In this document: one piece after another, positions 27,302-34,952 of the stretch | How positions within the stretch are numbered: the first letter of the stretch is position 1 | Layout: each line of letters begins with the position of its first letter | Source: Sediminicola sp963974715 | GTDB taxonomy: Bacteria > Bacteroidota > Bacteroidia > Flavobacteriales > Flavobacteriaceae | Assembly (NCBI GenBank): GCA_963974715.1 | Contig: CAXBDK010000002.1 | Span: forward strand, 321,445-385,444 | DNA length: 64,000 nucleotides | Direction of reading: 5' to 3' | The notes under the pieces: generated by a model | The model's input: the letters and a program-made list of their open reading frames with translations, nothing else | Database searches by the model: none | What the model was told of the DNA's origin: nothing | Translations under genes and position numbers: made by a program

Positions 27302-28534
27302 ATGATTTTAGAAATGAAAGTTCCCTCTCCAGGGGAATCCATTACCGAGGTAGAAATAGCGGAATGGCTTGTAAAGGACGGGGATTATGTAGAAAAGGAC
27401 CAAGCAATAGCGGAAGTGGACTCCGATAAGGCAACCTTGGAGCTACCAGCGGAAGCGAGCGGTACCATTACCCTTAAGGCCGAAGTGGGCGATGCCGTTG
27501 CGGTAGGGGCAGTGGTATGCCTTATAGATACCTCGGCGGCAAAATCGGAGGGCGGTGAGAAAAAACCGGCCGACGCCACAGAGGAAAAGAAAGCGGTAAA
27601 GGAAGAACCCAAGGAAGAAACCAAACAGGCTCCAAAGGAACCTGCCAAGGAATCCTATGCTTCCGGTACGGCCTCACCAGCGGCCAGAAAGATATTGGAA
27701 GAAAAAAAGATGGATGCCTCCTCGATCAAGGGAACGGGCCGCGACGGTAGGATCACCAAAGAGGATGCCGTAAAGGCGGTCCCATCCATGGGGACTCCCA
27801 AAGGCGGTAGCAGGGGAGAGAGCCGGTCCAAACTTTCAATGTTGAGAAGGAAGGTAGCGGAACGCCTTGTATCGGTAAAGAACGAAACGGCCATGCTTAC
27901 CACTTTTAACGAAGTGGACATGTCGCCCATATTCGAGCTACGTGAAAAATACAAGGAACAGTTCAAGGACAGGCATGGTGTAGGCTTGGGCTTTATGTCC
28001 TTTTTTACCAAGGCCGTCATAAGGGCCTTACAAATGTATCCTTCCGTAAATAGCATGATAGATGATAAAGAGATGATCTCTTTTGATTTCTGTGATATCA
28101 GTATTGCGGTATCCGGGCCCAAGGGGCTCATGGTACCTGTGATCAGAAATGCGGAAAACCTTTCCTTCAGGGGCATCGAGGCCGAAGTAAAAAGATTGGC
28201 CCTAAGGGCAAGGGAAGGGGAGATCACCGTGGATGAAATGACAGGAGGTACCTTTACCATTACCAACGGTGGGGTTTTTGGGTCTATGCTGTCCACCCCG
28301 ATCATCAATCCGCCGCAAAGTGCCATTCTTGGAATGCACAATATAGTGGAGCGGCCCATCGTAAGGAACGGACAGATCGTTATTGCGCCCATAATGTTCG
28401 TTGCGCTTTCCTATGACCATAGGATCATAGATGGAAGGGAGTCCGTGGGATTTTTGGTGGCCGTAAAAGAAGCCTTGGAGAATCCGGTGGAACTTTTAAT
28501 GGACAATAATGTGGACAAGGGATTGGAGCTTTAG
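27302..28534 (+). CDS. sucB: dihydrolipoyllysine-residue succinyltransferase (E2 of 2-oxoglutarate dehydrogenase)
   Basis: A 410-aa E2 core protein. The lipoyl domain is at residues 1-77, with the modified lysine in EVDSDKATLEL at about 43. A flexible linker rich in Glu, Lys, Ala and Pro runs from about 78 to 125. The peripheral E3-binding domain has SPAARKILEEK and GTGRDGRITKEDA. The catalytic CoA-acyltransferase domain fills the rest and ends with SYDHRIIDGRE, where His and Asp form the active site. It forms the multimeric core onto which SucA and the lipoamide dehydrogenase bind; no E3 gene is in view. It lies in an operon with sucA and ends at a shared terminator. Confidence 0.96.
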   Translation: MILEMKVPSPGESITEVEIAEWLVKDGDYVEKDQAIAEVDSDKATLELPAEASGTITLKAEVGDAVAVGAVVCLIDTSAAKSEGGEKKPADATEEKKAVKEEPKEETKQAPKEPAKESYASGTASPAARKILEEKKMDASSIKGTGRDGRITKEDAVKAVPSMGTPKGGSRGESRSKLSMLRRKVAERLVSVKNETAMLTTFNEVDMSPIFELREKYKEQFKDRHGVGLGFMSFFTKAVIRALQMYPSVNSMIDDKEMISFDFCDISIAVSGPKGLMVPVIRNAENLSFRGIEAEVKRLALRAREGEITVDEMTGGTFTITNGGVFGSMLSTPIINPPQSAILGMHNIVERPIVRNGQIVIAPIMFVALSYDHRIIDGRESVGFLVAVKEALENPVELLMDNNVDKGLEL

Positions 28535-28574
28535 GCAATTATCCTGAACACGTACCCAATACTTTTTTGGAATG

Positions 28575-28593
28575 GGCCCGAATATTTCGGGCC
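28575..28593. terminator. bidirectional hairpin between sucB and the retropepsin gene
   Basis: Stem GGCCCGAA at 28575-28582 and TTCGGGCC at 28586-28593 with a 3-base loop, followed on the plus strand by a T-rich run (tattctttt). It lies between two convergent genes and touches the stop codon of the minus-strand gene. Confidence 0.7.
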
Positions 28594-29033
28594 TATTCTT
28601 TTAGATAAACGCAGTTCTTGCCGTAATCTATAATGGCCTTTCCCGATTTCAGTACATCGGCCCCTATGATCCCGTCCACGGGGAATGCCTTGTGCGATAC
28701 CAGTGCCTCGTTTACATGGGCAAGATCGAACAGGACGATCTTTAGTTTTTTCCGCTTCCATTTGCCCAATTGGATATGGTTTTTGGTGGAGATCAGGGTT
28801 TCCATATTGGTGGCCCCCGCACCCGCTGCCTTTACTTCCGAATCTTTGGAGATCAATCCAAAAAAACCGATCCTGTCCATTCCTATACAGGTATTGGATG
28901 CGCCCGTGTCCAAAATAAACCTTCCATTGATCCCATTGATCTTTGCCGCGATCTCAAAATGGTTGGTAGCGGTCATGATCAAGGGTACCCTAACATAGTT
29001 TTTCTCCCTTAAAAACTTTTTGAGGTGTTTCAT
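28593..29033 (-). CDS. retropepsin-like aspartic protease domain protein
   Basis: A 146-aa protein with the single-domain retropepsin motif: FILDTGASNTCIG with the catalytic Asp42, and VDGIIGADVLKSGKAIIDY near the C-terminus, matching the hydrophobic-hydrophobic-Gly flap partner seen in clan AA. No signal peptide is clear (MKHLKKFLREKN is basic and short). Retropepsins work as dimers of such units; substrate here is unknown. It lies convergent to sucB and divergent from the TatD gene with a 36-bp gap. Confidence 0.85.
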   Translation of the reverse strand: MKHLKKFLREKNYVRVPLIMTATNHFEIAAKINGINGRFILDTGASNTCIGMDRIGFFGLISKDSEVKAAGAGATNMETLISTKNHIQLGKWKRKKLKIVLFDLAHVNEALVSHKAFPVDGIIGADVLKSGKAIIDYGKNCVYLKE

Positions 29034-29069
29034 TCATTTTTTTGTTAAAGATAAGGCTATTTTTGTGCC

Positions 29070-29837
29070 ATGATACTTACCGATACGCATACACATTTAT
29101 ATAGCGATGCCTTTGGCGACGATAGGGAGGCGGTGATCGCAAAGGCAATGGATCTTGGCGTGCATCGCTTTTTTGTCCCAGCGATAGATTCTTCACATAC
29201 CAGCTCCATGCTGGAACTGCAAAGGGCCTATCCACAAAATATGTTTTTGATGATGGGCCTCCATCCTACCAGTGTAAAGGAAAATTATGAATCGGAACTG
29301 TCGCACGTGGCCGAAATGTTGGACAAGATGGAGTTCTTTGCCGTTGGGGAAATTGGGATCGACCTGTACTGGGACCGGAAATATTTGGAACAACAAAAAA
29401 AGGCCTTTTGCTTTCAGATCCAATTGGCGAAAAAATACCACTTGCCCATCGTGATCCACTGCAGGGAAGCTTTTGATGAGGTCTTTGAGGTGCTCGAAAT
29501 GGAAAGGGGGGAGGACCTTTACGGTATATTCCATTGTTTTACGGGCGATCGACAGCAGGCGGAAAGGGCCATCTCCTATAATATGAAGCTGGGGATAGGG
29601 GGGGTGGTGACCTTTAAGAACGGTAAAATAGATCAATTTTTAGGGGAAGTGGATATAAGGCACATAGTGCTTGAGACCGATTCTCCCTATCTGGCGCCCA
29701 TACCCTATAGGGGCAAACGAAATGAGAGCGCCTATCTGATACAGATTGCCGATAGGTTGGCAGGGATCTATGGTTTGACAAGGGAGGATATAGCGACCAT
29801 CACAACCGAGAACTCCAAGCAAGTGTTCGGGATCTGA
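29070..29837 (+). CDS. TatD family metal-dependent deoxyribonuclease
   Basis: A 255-aa TIM-barrel hydrolase of the YcfH/TatD family. The metal-binding residues are all present: DTHTHLYSDAF at residues 4-14, the glutamate in AVGEIGID at about 91-98, VIHCREA at about 128-134, the histidine in GIFHCFTGD at about 151-159, and ETDSPYLAP with the last aspartate at about 204. Members are 3'-5' exonucleases acting on DNA and sometimes D-aminoacyl substrates. It is followed after 12 bp by the asparaginase gene, so the two are probably co-transcribed. Confidence 0.94.
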   Translation: MILTDTHTHLYSDAFGDDREAVIAKAMDLGVHRFFVPAIDSSHTSSMLELQRAYPQNMFLMMGLHPTSVKENYESELSHVAEMLDKMEFFAVGEIGIDLYWDRKYLEQQKKAFCFQIQLAKKYHLPIVIHCREAFDEVFEVLEMERGEDLYGIFHCFTGDRQQAERAISYNMKLGIGGVVTFKNGKIDQFLGEVDIRHIVLETDSPYLAPIPYRGKRNESAYLIQIADRLAGIYGLTREDIATITTENSKQVFGI

Positions 29838-29849
29838 AAAAATGGTATT

Positions 29850-30878
29850 ATGGAGAATAGAACAAAAATATTATTGATCTATACGGGAGGGACCATTGGA
29901 ATGGTAAAGGATTATGTGACAGGTGCTCTTAAGGCCTTCGATTTTAAAAAGCTCCAAAAACATATTCCCGAGCTCAATCAGTTGGACTGTACCATAGACA
30001 ATATCTCCTTTGATGATCCCATAGACTCTTCCAATATGGATATTCCGCATTGGGTATCCATTGCCAGAACCATTGGAGACAATTATGGGGGGTATGATGG
30101 TTTTGTGGTGCTCCACGGCAGCGATACAATGGCCTATACCTCATCGGCAATGGGATATATGTTGGAAAATCTGGCCAAACCGGTCATTTTTACGGGTTCC
30201 CAACTTCCCATTGGCGATCTTCGCACCGATGCCAAGGAAAACCTGATAACCTCCATTCAGATAGCCGCCCTAAGAAATGGGGGCGAACCTGCCATACAGG
30301 AAGTGTGCCTTTATTTTGAATACAAATTGTACAGGGCAAATAGGACCACCAAGATCAACGCCGAACATTTTGAGGCATTTGCCTCGCTAAATTTTCCATG
30401 TCTGGCAGAATCCGGGGTACATTTAAAGGTAAACTATGATCGGTTATGGACCGGTCCAAAGAAAAAAAAGCTGGTGGTGCATACCAAATTGGACAATAAT
30501 GTGGCCATTCTAAAATTATTTCCTGGGATGAACAGGGCCTTTTTAAGGGGAATCTTAAAAATAGAGGGGCTGAAAGCTTTGATATTGGAGACCTATGGTG
30601 CGGGAAATGCCCCTACGGAACCATGGTTGTTACAGGATTTGGACGCTGCCATACGTTCCGGACTGCACATTGTGAACGTTACCCAATGCGCCAAGGGAAG
30701 TGTGGCCATGGGGCAATATGAAACCAGTAGGGAGTTGGGGAGGATGCAACTGATTAATGGTAAGGATATTACAACGGAGGCCGCCGTAACCAAGCTGATG
30801 TACCTCTTGGGAAGCAATGTTTCCGCTAAGTTGTTCAAAACCATCTTTGAAACTTCCCTACGTGGGGAAATGCAATAA
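29850..30878 (+). CDS. ansA: type I L-asparaginase
   Basis: A 342-aa cytoplasmic asparaginase that hydrolyses L-asparagine to aspartate and ammonia. The two active-site blocks are clear: IYTGGTIGMV at residues 10-19 with the nucleophilic threonine, and LHGSDTMAYTSSA at about 88-100 with the second Thr-Asp pair. There is no signal peptide, which fits the low-affinity type I enzymes and not the periplasmic type II. The start MENRTKILLIYTGG is standard. It is in a probable operon with the TatD gene and ends before the tRNA-Ser gene. A different asparaginase family member is encoded at 55027. Confidence 0.94.
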   Translation: MENRTKILLIYTGGTIGMVKDYVTGALKAFDFKKLQKHIPELNQLDCTIDNISFDDPIDSSNMDIPHWVSIARTIGDNYGGYDGFVVLHGSDTMAYTSSAMGYMLENLAKPVIFTGSQLPIGDLRTDAKENLITSIQIAALRNGGEPAIQEVCLYFEYKLYRANRTTKINAEHFEAFASLNFPCLAESGVHLKVNYDRLWTGPKKKKLVVHTKLDNNVAILKLFPGMNRAFLRGILKIEGLKALILETYGAGNAPTEPWLLQDLDAAIRSGLHIVNVTQCAKGSVAMGQYETSRELGRMQLINGKDITTEAAVTKLMYLLGSNVSAKLFKTIFETSLRGEMQ

Positions 30879-30943
30879 ATTAACTGATTTAATTTCCTTA
30901 ACTAATAATTTTTTTGTTATTTGGACGCCCTAAACTAAGGAAT

Positions 30944-31031
30944 AGAGAGGTGGCCGAGTGGTCGAAGGCGCACGCCTGGAAAGTGTGTATACCCCACAAG
31001 GGTATCGAGGGTTCGAATCCCTTCCTCTCTG
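30944..31031 (+). tRNA. tRNA-Ser (anticodon GGA)
   Basis: An 88-nt class II tRNA. The acceptor stem pairs AGAGAGG (30944-30950) with CCTCTCT (31024-31030), discriminator G at 31031. The D-arm has GCCGAGTGGTC. The anticodon stem CACGC/GTGTG surrounds the loop CTGGAAA, with GGA at 30978-30980. The long variable arm (TACCC/GGGTA) is typical of tRNA-Ser, and the T-arm contains GGTTCGAATCC. CCA is not encoded, as is normal in this phylum. It reads UCC and UCU codons. Confidence 0.97.
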
Positions 31032-31108
31032 CTTTAAGTTTTATTTTTTTGTAATAATTTTTTTTTATCTTTAACCCTATTAACTAACGAATTTTAAGTT
31101 TGAAAGAA

Positions 31109-31903
31109 ATGAAAAGACTATTCTCTATCCTGGCAATGGCTGGGTTGTTTGTTCTGAGCACAAATACCGTAAATGCAAAAGTGGGCGTAAACTCATTGGC
31201 GTCAAATCTATCGGCAACGATTGCCACAACCGCTGTAATGCTTCAGGACGAAGCCCCTGCTGAGGAGGCTCCTAAAGGATTTGTGCAAGTATTGAAGGAG
31301 AAATTTATTGAAGGGGGTGCCGGTTTCATGGGGATCGTATTGCTTTGTTTGATCTTAGGTCTTGCAGTAGCCATTGAAAGAATCATCTTTTTGAACCTTG
31401 CCAGCACCAATACCGCCAAATTAAAACAAAATGTAGAGGATGCACTTGCTTCAGGTGGGATCGAGGCTGCCAAAGAGGTTTGTAGAAATACAAAGGGACC
31501 TGTTGCTTCCATTTATTATCAGGGTCTGGATAGGGCCGATGAGAGTATTGAATCCGCCGAAAAGGCCGTTGTGGCATATGGTGGGGTTCAAATGGGACAA
31601 TTGGAGAAGAACGTTTCTTGGCTTACCTTGTTTATCGCCGTTGCACCGATGCTTGGGTTCATGGGTACGGTAATTGGTATGATCCAGGCCTTTGAAAAGA
31701 TTGCAGCTGTTGGTAACTTAAGTGCTTCCCTTATTGCAGGTGATATCCAAGTGGCGTTATTGACCACGGTATTCGGTTTGATCGTTGCGATCATCCTGCA
31801 GATTTTTTACAATTATATCATTGCAAAGATCGATAGTATTGTAAACGATATGGAAGATTCTTCCATTGCCTTGATCGATATGTTGGTCGATCACAAAAAA
31901 TAA
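31109..31903 (+). CDS. exbB: ExbB/TolQ/MotA-type proton channel protein
   Basis: A 264-aa inner-membrane protein with a signal-like N-terminus (residues 1-23) and a short periplasmic stretch, then the ExbB core: TM1 at about 72-95, a cytoplasmic domain, TM2 at about 171-192 (WLTLFIAVAPMLGFMGTVIGM) and TM3 at about 216-236. The TM2-TM3 block with GTVIGMI and the following SLIAGDIQVALLTT is the hallmark. With ExbD it forms the proton-driven motor that energises TonB-dependent uptake or related envelope work. I use ATG 31109; an in-frame TTG at 31100 is less likely. It heads an operon with a small membrane protein and two ExbD paralogues. Confidence 0.93.
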   Translation: MKRLFSILAMAGLFVLSTNTVNAKVGVNSLASNLSATIATTAVMLQDEAPAEEAPKGFVQVLKEKFIEGGAGFMGIVLLCLILGLAVAIERIIFLNLASTNTAKLKQNVEDALASGGIEAAKEVCRNTKGPVASIYYQGLDRADESIESAEKAVVAYGGVQMGQLEKNVSWLTLFIAVAPMLGFMGTVIGMIQAFEKIAAVGNLSASLIAGDIQVALLTTVFGLIVAIILQIFYNYIIAKIDSIVNDMEDSSIALIDMLVDHKK

Positions 31904-31930
31904 GAAGTAGCACCTTAATTCAAAAGCATT

Positions 31931-32374
31931 ATGCATAAGATATTAAAATACATATTGATTGCCTTAGGATTGGTCGGTGCCGTGTTATGGTTCCAATTGC
32001 CTAGTGCGGAAATGCCTGCTTCGGAAGCGGTAAACAGTACATCGATGAATCTGTTGTTCGTGATCACATACGTCCTTTTGGGTGCTGCAATCATCTTTAG
32101 TGTGATATTCGCCCTTAAGAATTTGTTTTCTACTCCCGACAGCCTTAAAAAGGCACTATTTTCGATTGGAGGTCTGTTGGTGGTGGTAATTATTTCCTAT
32201 GTTTTGGCAAGTGGCACGGATGTTGATTTAGCTGAAATGTCGAATAAGGGAATCGAGACCACCGAAGGCACTACTAAATGGATCGGGGTAGGACTGAACG
32301 TATTCTTTATTCTAACGGTCGTTGCCGTTATTTTGATGATCGTTCCAAGTTTTAAGAAAATTTTCAGTAAATAA
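31931..32374 (+). CDS. membrane protein in the exbB-exbD operon
   Basis: A 147-aa protein with about four TM segments (residues 5-22, 43-66, 76-93 and 118-138) and no recognised domain. The third and fourth segments flank a polar loop SGTDVDLAEMSNKGIETTEG. It sits 27 bp after exbB and 12 bp before the first exbD, so it is surely co-expressed. A role as an accessory subunit or assembly factor of the ExbBD motor is inferred from position only. I do not recognise it from characterised systems such as E. coli Ton or Tol. Confidence 0.85.
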   Translation: MHKILKYILIALGLVGAVLWFQLPSAEMPASEAVNSTSMNLLFVITYVLLGAAIIFSVIFALKNLFSTPDSLKKALFSIGGLLVVVIISYVLASGTDVDLAEMSNKGIETTEGTTKWIGVGLNVFFILTVVAVILMIVPSFKKIFSK

Positions 32375-32386
32375 AAAATATAAACT

Positions 32387-33013
32387 ATGGCAAGAAGAGG
32401 AGCACCACCAGAAGTTAATGCCGGATCCATGGCTGATATTGCGTTCTTGTTACTGATCTTTTTCCTAGTGACCACCACTATTGAAACGGATGCCGGTCTA
32501 GATCGTATGTTGCCTCCAATCGAGCCACCTACTGAGGAACCACCGGTAATCAAGGAAAAGAACATCTTTACGGTGAACATAAATAGGTCCGGACAACTCT
32601 TGGTGGAAGGTGAACTTTCCAATATACAGGATCTCAGGACCAAGGCCAAGGCTTTTTTGGACAATGGGGGAGCCCCTTCGGGCAGTGCCGATTACTGTAG
32701 CTATTGCAAGGGAAAAAGGGATGCATCTTCATCCGATAACCCTAACAAGGCCATCATTTCCCTAAAGAACGATAGGGAGACCAAATACGGTACCTACATA
32801 ACGGTACAGAACGAGATTGTTGGAGCTTATAATGAGTTGCGTAACAGGGAATCCCAGCGTTTGTACAAAAAGGATTTTACGGTTATGGAGGCCGAATACC
32901 TTAATCCCGAGACCCCTGCAAGTGTACGTGATGGTCTAAAGGAAAAGGTGCAGAAAATACAGGAACTTTTTCCACAGAAATTCTCAGAAGCGGAAACATC
33001 CACTTCCAACTAA
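32387..33013 (+). CDS. exbD: ExbD/TolR family protein with long periplasmic insert
   Basis: A 208-aa ExbD-type protein. The short cytoplasmic N-terminus leads to one TM at about residues 15-32 with the key proton-path aspartate at 17 (GSMADIAFLLLIFFLV). The periplasmic domain starts with the usual INRSGQLLVEGE segment. It then carries an unusual insert of about 30-60 residues with a CSYC pair (Cys104, Cys107) and a lysine/aspartate-rich stretch, before the C-terminal helix. Standard ExbD proteins are about 140 aa, so this one is long. Cys-x-x-Cys in the oxidising periplasm could be a disulfide. The second ExbD follows after 21 bp. Confidence 0.92.
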   Translation: MARRGAPPEVNAGSMADIAFLLLIFFLVTTTIETDAGLDRMLPPIEPPTEEPPVIKEKNIFTVNINRSGQLLVEGELSNIQDLRTKAKAFLDNGGAPSGSADYCSYCKGKRDASSSDNPNKAIISLKNDRETKYGTYITVQNEIVGAYNELRNRESQRLYKKDFTVMEAEYLNPETPASVRDGLKEKVQKIQELFPQKFSEAETSTSN

Positions 33014-33034
33014 AGAATTACAAAACAAAAACAT

Positions 33035-33517
33035 ATGTCAAAGTTCAATAAGAAAAAAGATGCCGCCCTTCCCGCTGTGAACACGGCATCGTTACCGGAT
33101 ATTGTGTTCATGTTGTTGTTCTTCTTTATGACGGTTACCGTAATGAAGGACAATTCATTAAAAGTGGAGAATACACTTCCCAATGCTTCCGAAGTCAAAA
33201 AATTGGAAAAGAAGGATCGAGTGATCTATATTTATGTCGGTAAACCTACCCCCGAGTATGAGAGAGTGTTCGGTAAAGAGTCAAAGATCCAGCTGAACGA
33301 TAAATTCTCAAGTGCTTCTGAAGTGGGTGATTATATCTTGCAGGAGCGGGCCAAAAAGCCACAAGAACTGCAAAACGTATTGACCACGGCCCTTAAGGTC
33401 GATAAAGGGGCCAATATGGGAATCATCTCCGATATTAAGTATGAACTGAGGAAAGTAAATGCCTTAAAGGTCAACTATACCACCTATGAGGGGGATGCCT
33501 TTAGAAACTTACAATAA
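33035..33517 (+). CDS. exbD: ExbD/TolR family protein (second paralogue)
   Basis: A 160-aa ExbD-type protein with a basic N-terminus (MSKFNKKKDAAL), one TM segment at about residues 19-36 and the conserved aspartate at 22 (SLPDIVFMLLFFFMTVTV). The periplasmic part (residues 40-160) is of ordinary size. Both ExbD paralogues could assemble together in the same pentamer-dimer motor with ExbB. It is the last gene of the operon: a strong terminator follows at 33544. Confidence 0.92.
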   Translation: MSKFNKKKDAALPAVNTASLPDIVFMLLFFFMTVTVMKDNSLKVENTLPNASEVKKLEKKDRVIYIYVGKPTPEYERVFGKESKIQLNDKFSSASEVGDYILQERAKKPQELQNVLTTALKVDKGANMGIISDIKYELRKVNALKVNYTTYEGDAFRNLQ

Positions 33518-33543
33518 AACTTATAAATTCGTTATTTAAATAG

Positions 33544-33573
33544 AACGTCCCGAACATTGTTTGGGACGTTTTT
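33544..33573 (+). terminator. terminator after the exbB-exbD operon
   Basis: Stem AACGTCCC at 33544-33551 pairs with GGGACGTT at 33563-33570, loop of 11 bases, followed by TTT-A-TTTT. Typical intrinsic terminator for the operon ending at 33517. Confidence 0.85.
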
Positions 33574-33607
33574 ATTTTAAGCCTTTTCATTTTTAATAAG
33601 ATGCTTT

Positions 33608-34300
33608 ATGGATCGTCCGTTTCTCGTGGGATTGCTATTGTTCATTTTATGCGGGATGGCCGCACAGGAAACTCCTGAAGCTGGAGAAGGTATGGATATG
33701 GGTTATTTGGAGGATCAGTTTTATCTCGGTGTTACCTATAATTTGCTTTTGGACAAACCTACCGGAATTACCCAACGGAATCTCTCCTACGGCCTTATGG
33801 GGGGCTTTATAAAGGATATCCCTTTAAATGGTCCCAGGAATATAGGATTTGGGATCGGAGTGGGCTATGCCCTCAATTCCTATTATACCAATCTATATGC
33901 CGAACAGCAAGAGGGATCTGTGGTCTATTCCGCACTGGATGGGAATGCCGACTATAAAAGGAGCAAATTTGAAACCCATGTGCTGGAAATGCCTTTGGAA
34001 TTCAGATGGCGTAATAGCAATGCAACGGATTATAAATTTTGGAGGGTCTATACCGGTGTCAAGCTTGGATACTCCTTTTCTTCGCGTTCAAAATTTGTTT
34101 CGGATGCCGAGAAAATAGGTTTTGGCAATGATGACATACGCCGCTTTCAATATGGCCTAATGCTCAATTTGGGGTATAACACTTGGAACATCCATGTATA
34201 CTATGCCCTGAGCAAACTCTTGGACGATACTACCATATTGGGGGCCGAACCCATTGAAGTGCGCCCGCTACGAATAGGAATTATCTTCTATATCCTTTGA
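33608..34300 (+). CDS. PorT-family outer-membrane beta-barrel protein
   Basis: A 230-aa protein with a signal peptide (MDRPFLVGLLLFILCGMAAQ, cleaved near residue 20) and a mature barrel of aromatic- and Gly-rich strands: FYLGVTYNLLLDKP, GFGIGVGYALNSYYTNLY, LEMPLEFRWRNS, RVYTGVKLGYSFSSRS and LMLNLGYNTWNIHVYYAL. It ends RIGIIFYIL, an outer-membrane barrel end. The segment VLEMPLEFRWR and the layout match the PorT/OmpA-like barrel group common in Bacteroidota; PorT itself is a T9SS component, but this group includes many paralogues, so I would not call it porT. It follows the ExbBD operon as a separate unit. Confidence 0.85.
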   Translation: MDRPFLVGLLLFILCGMAAQETPEAGEGMDMGYLEDQFYLGVTYNLLLDKPTGITQRNLSYGLMGGFIKDIPLNGPRNIGFGIGVGYALNSYYTNLYAEQQEGSVVYSALDGNADYKRSKFETHVLEMPLEFRWRNSNATDYKFWRVYTGVKLGYSFSSRSKFVSDAEKIGFGNDDIRRFQYGLMLNLGYNTWNIHVYYALSKLLDDTTILGAEPIEVRPLRIGIIFYIL

Positions 34301-34343
34301 TTCCAAAGCAGGACGCCTTTCCTTGAATGCAGGGGGTCACCTT

Positions 34344-34952
34344 TTATAACCAGAACCTTAGGGTCATCAATTGCGACATGAGACCTATTAGCAGGCCCAC
34401 AAGCAATTCTCCCCTGTTATGGCTCCCCAGGTACAAGCGGGAAGAGGCCAAGAGGCCCGTTGCAAAGGTCAGCGCACTAAGTGCCAAGATCACGTTCATT
34501 TCAAAATGTATACTGATGCCAACCAGGAAAACAAGGAGACTTCCCATTCCCATTAAATGGATGCTGGTCTTAAACTTTAAGAATAAAAGGAAAAGACAGG
34601 TGCAACATGCGGCAATTAGGCCTAAAAAGAAATGGAAAAGCTCGTTGGTATAGTATTGGGGAATTACTTTATAATTTACCATCAATAAAAGTGATATTAT
34701 GATGTAAAGGGTATATTTATGCTCCTTTAGGGTGGGTGAAAAAAAAGAGGAGACAATTCCAAGGTTTCTTAAGATCAAATAGAATATAATGGGAATTACC
34801 ACGGTAAGGATAAATATGGGCAGTATATTGCCCAATATGGTTTCTATGGGGGTGTATTTAGGGGTCAGTAAAAAATAAATGGCGGTCCCCGTTATAGGGA
34901 CCAGTAGGGGGTGGAACAGGAAAGAAATGGATCGGTGAAATATTTTCATCAT
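34344..34952 (-). CDS. multi-pass inner-membrane protein (PAP2-like C-terminus)
   Basis: A 202-aa integral membrane protein with about six TM segments and almost no soluble parts. The C-terminal part SIHLMGMGSLLVF and SRLYLGSHNRGELLVG resembles the conserved Arg and His layout at the end of PAP2 phosphatases, but the earlier catalytic motifs are absent, so enzymatic activity is doubtful. Its ATG overlaps the TGA of rpoN by four bases (ATGA), so it is translationally coupled to the sigma factor. That coupling is the best functional clue; a direct role in sigma-54 biology is not shown. Confidence 0.85.
   Translation of the reverse strand: MMKIFHRSISFLFHPLLVPITGTAIYFLLTPKYTPIETILGNILPIFILTVVIPIIFYLILRNLGIVSSFFSPTLKEHKYTLYIIISLLLMVNYKVIPQYYTNELFHFFLGLIAACCTCLFLLFLKFKTSIHLMGMGSLLVFLVGISIHFEMNVILALSALTFATGLLASSRLYLGSHNRGELLVGLLIGLMSQLMTLRFWL

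Noticed and set aside
27655..28392. 245-codon minus-strand frame across sucB
   Set aside because: Shadow of the E2 catalytic domain, with no recognisable domain of its own.
28535..28592. Small gene between sucB and the retropepsin gene
   Set aside because: Only a bidirectional terminator fits in this short convergent gap.
33608..34300. The T9SS component gene porT itself
   Set aside because: The barrel layout fits the wide PorT-like group, and nothing ties this copy to the secretion machinery.
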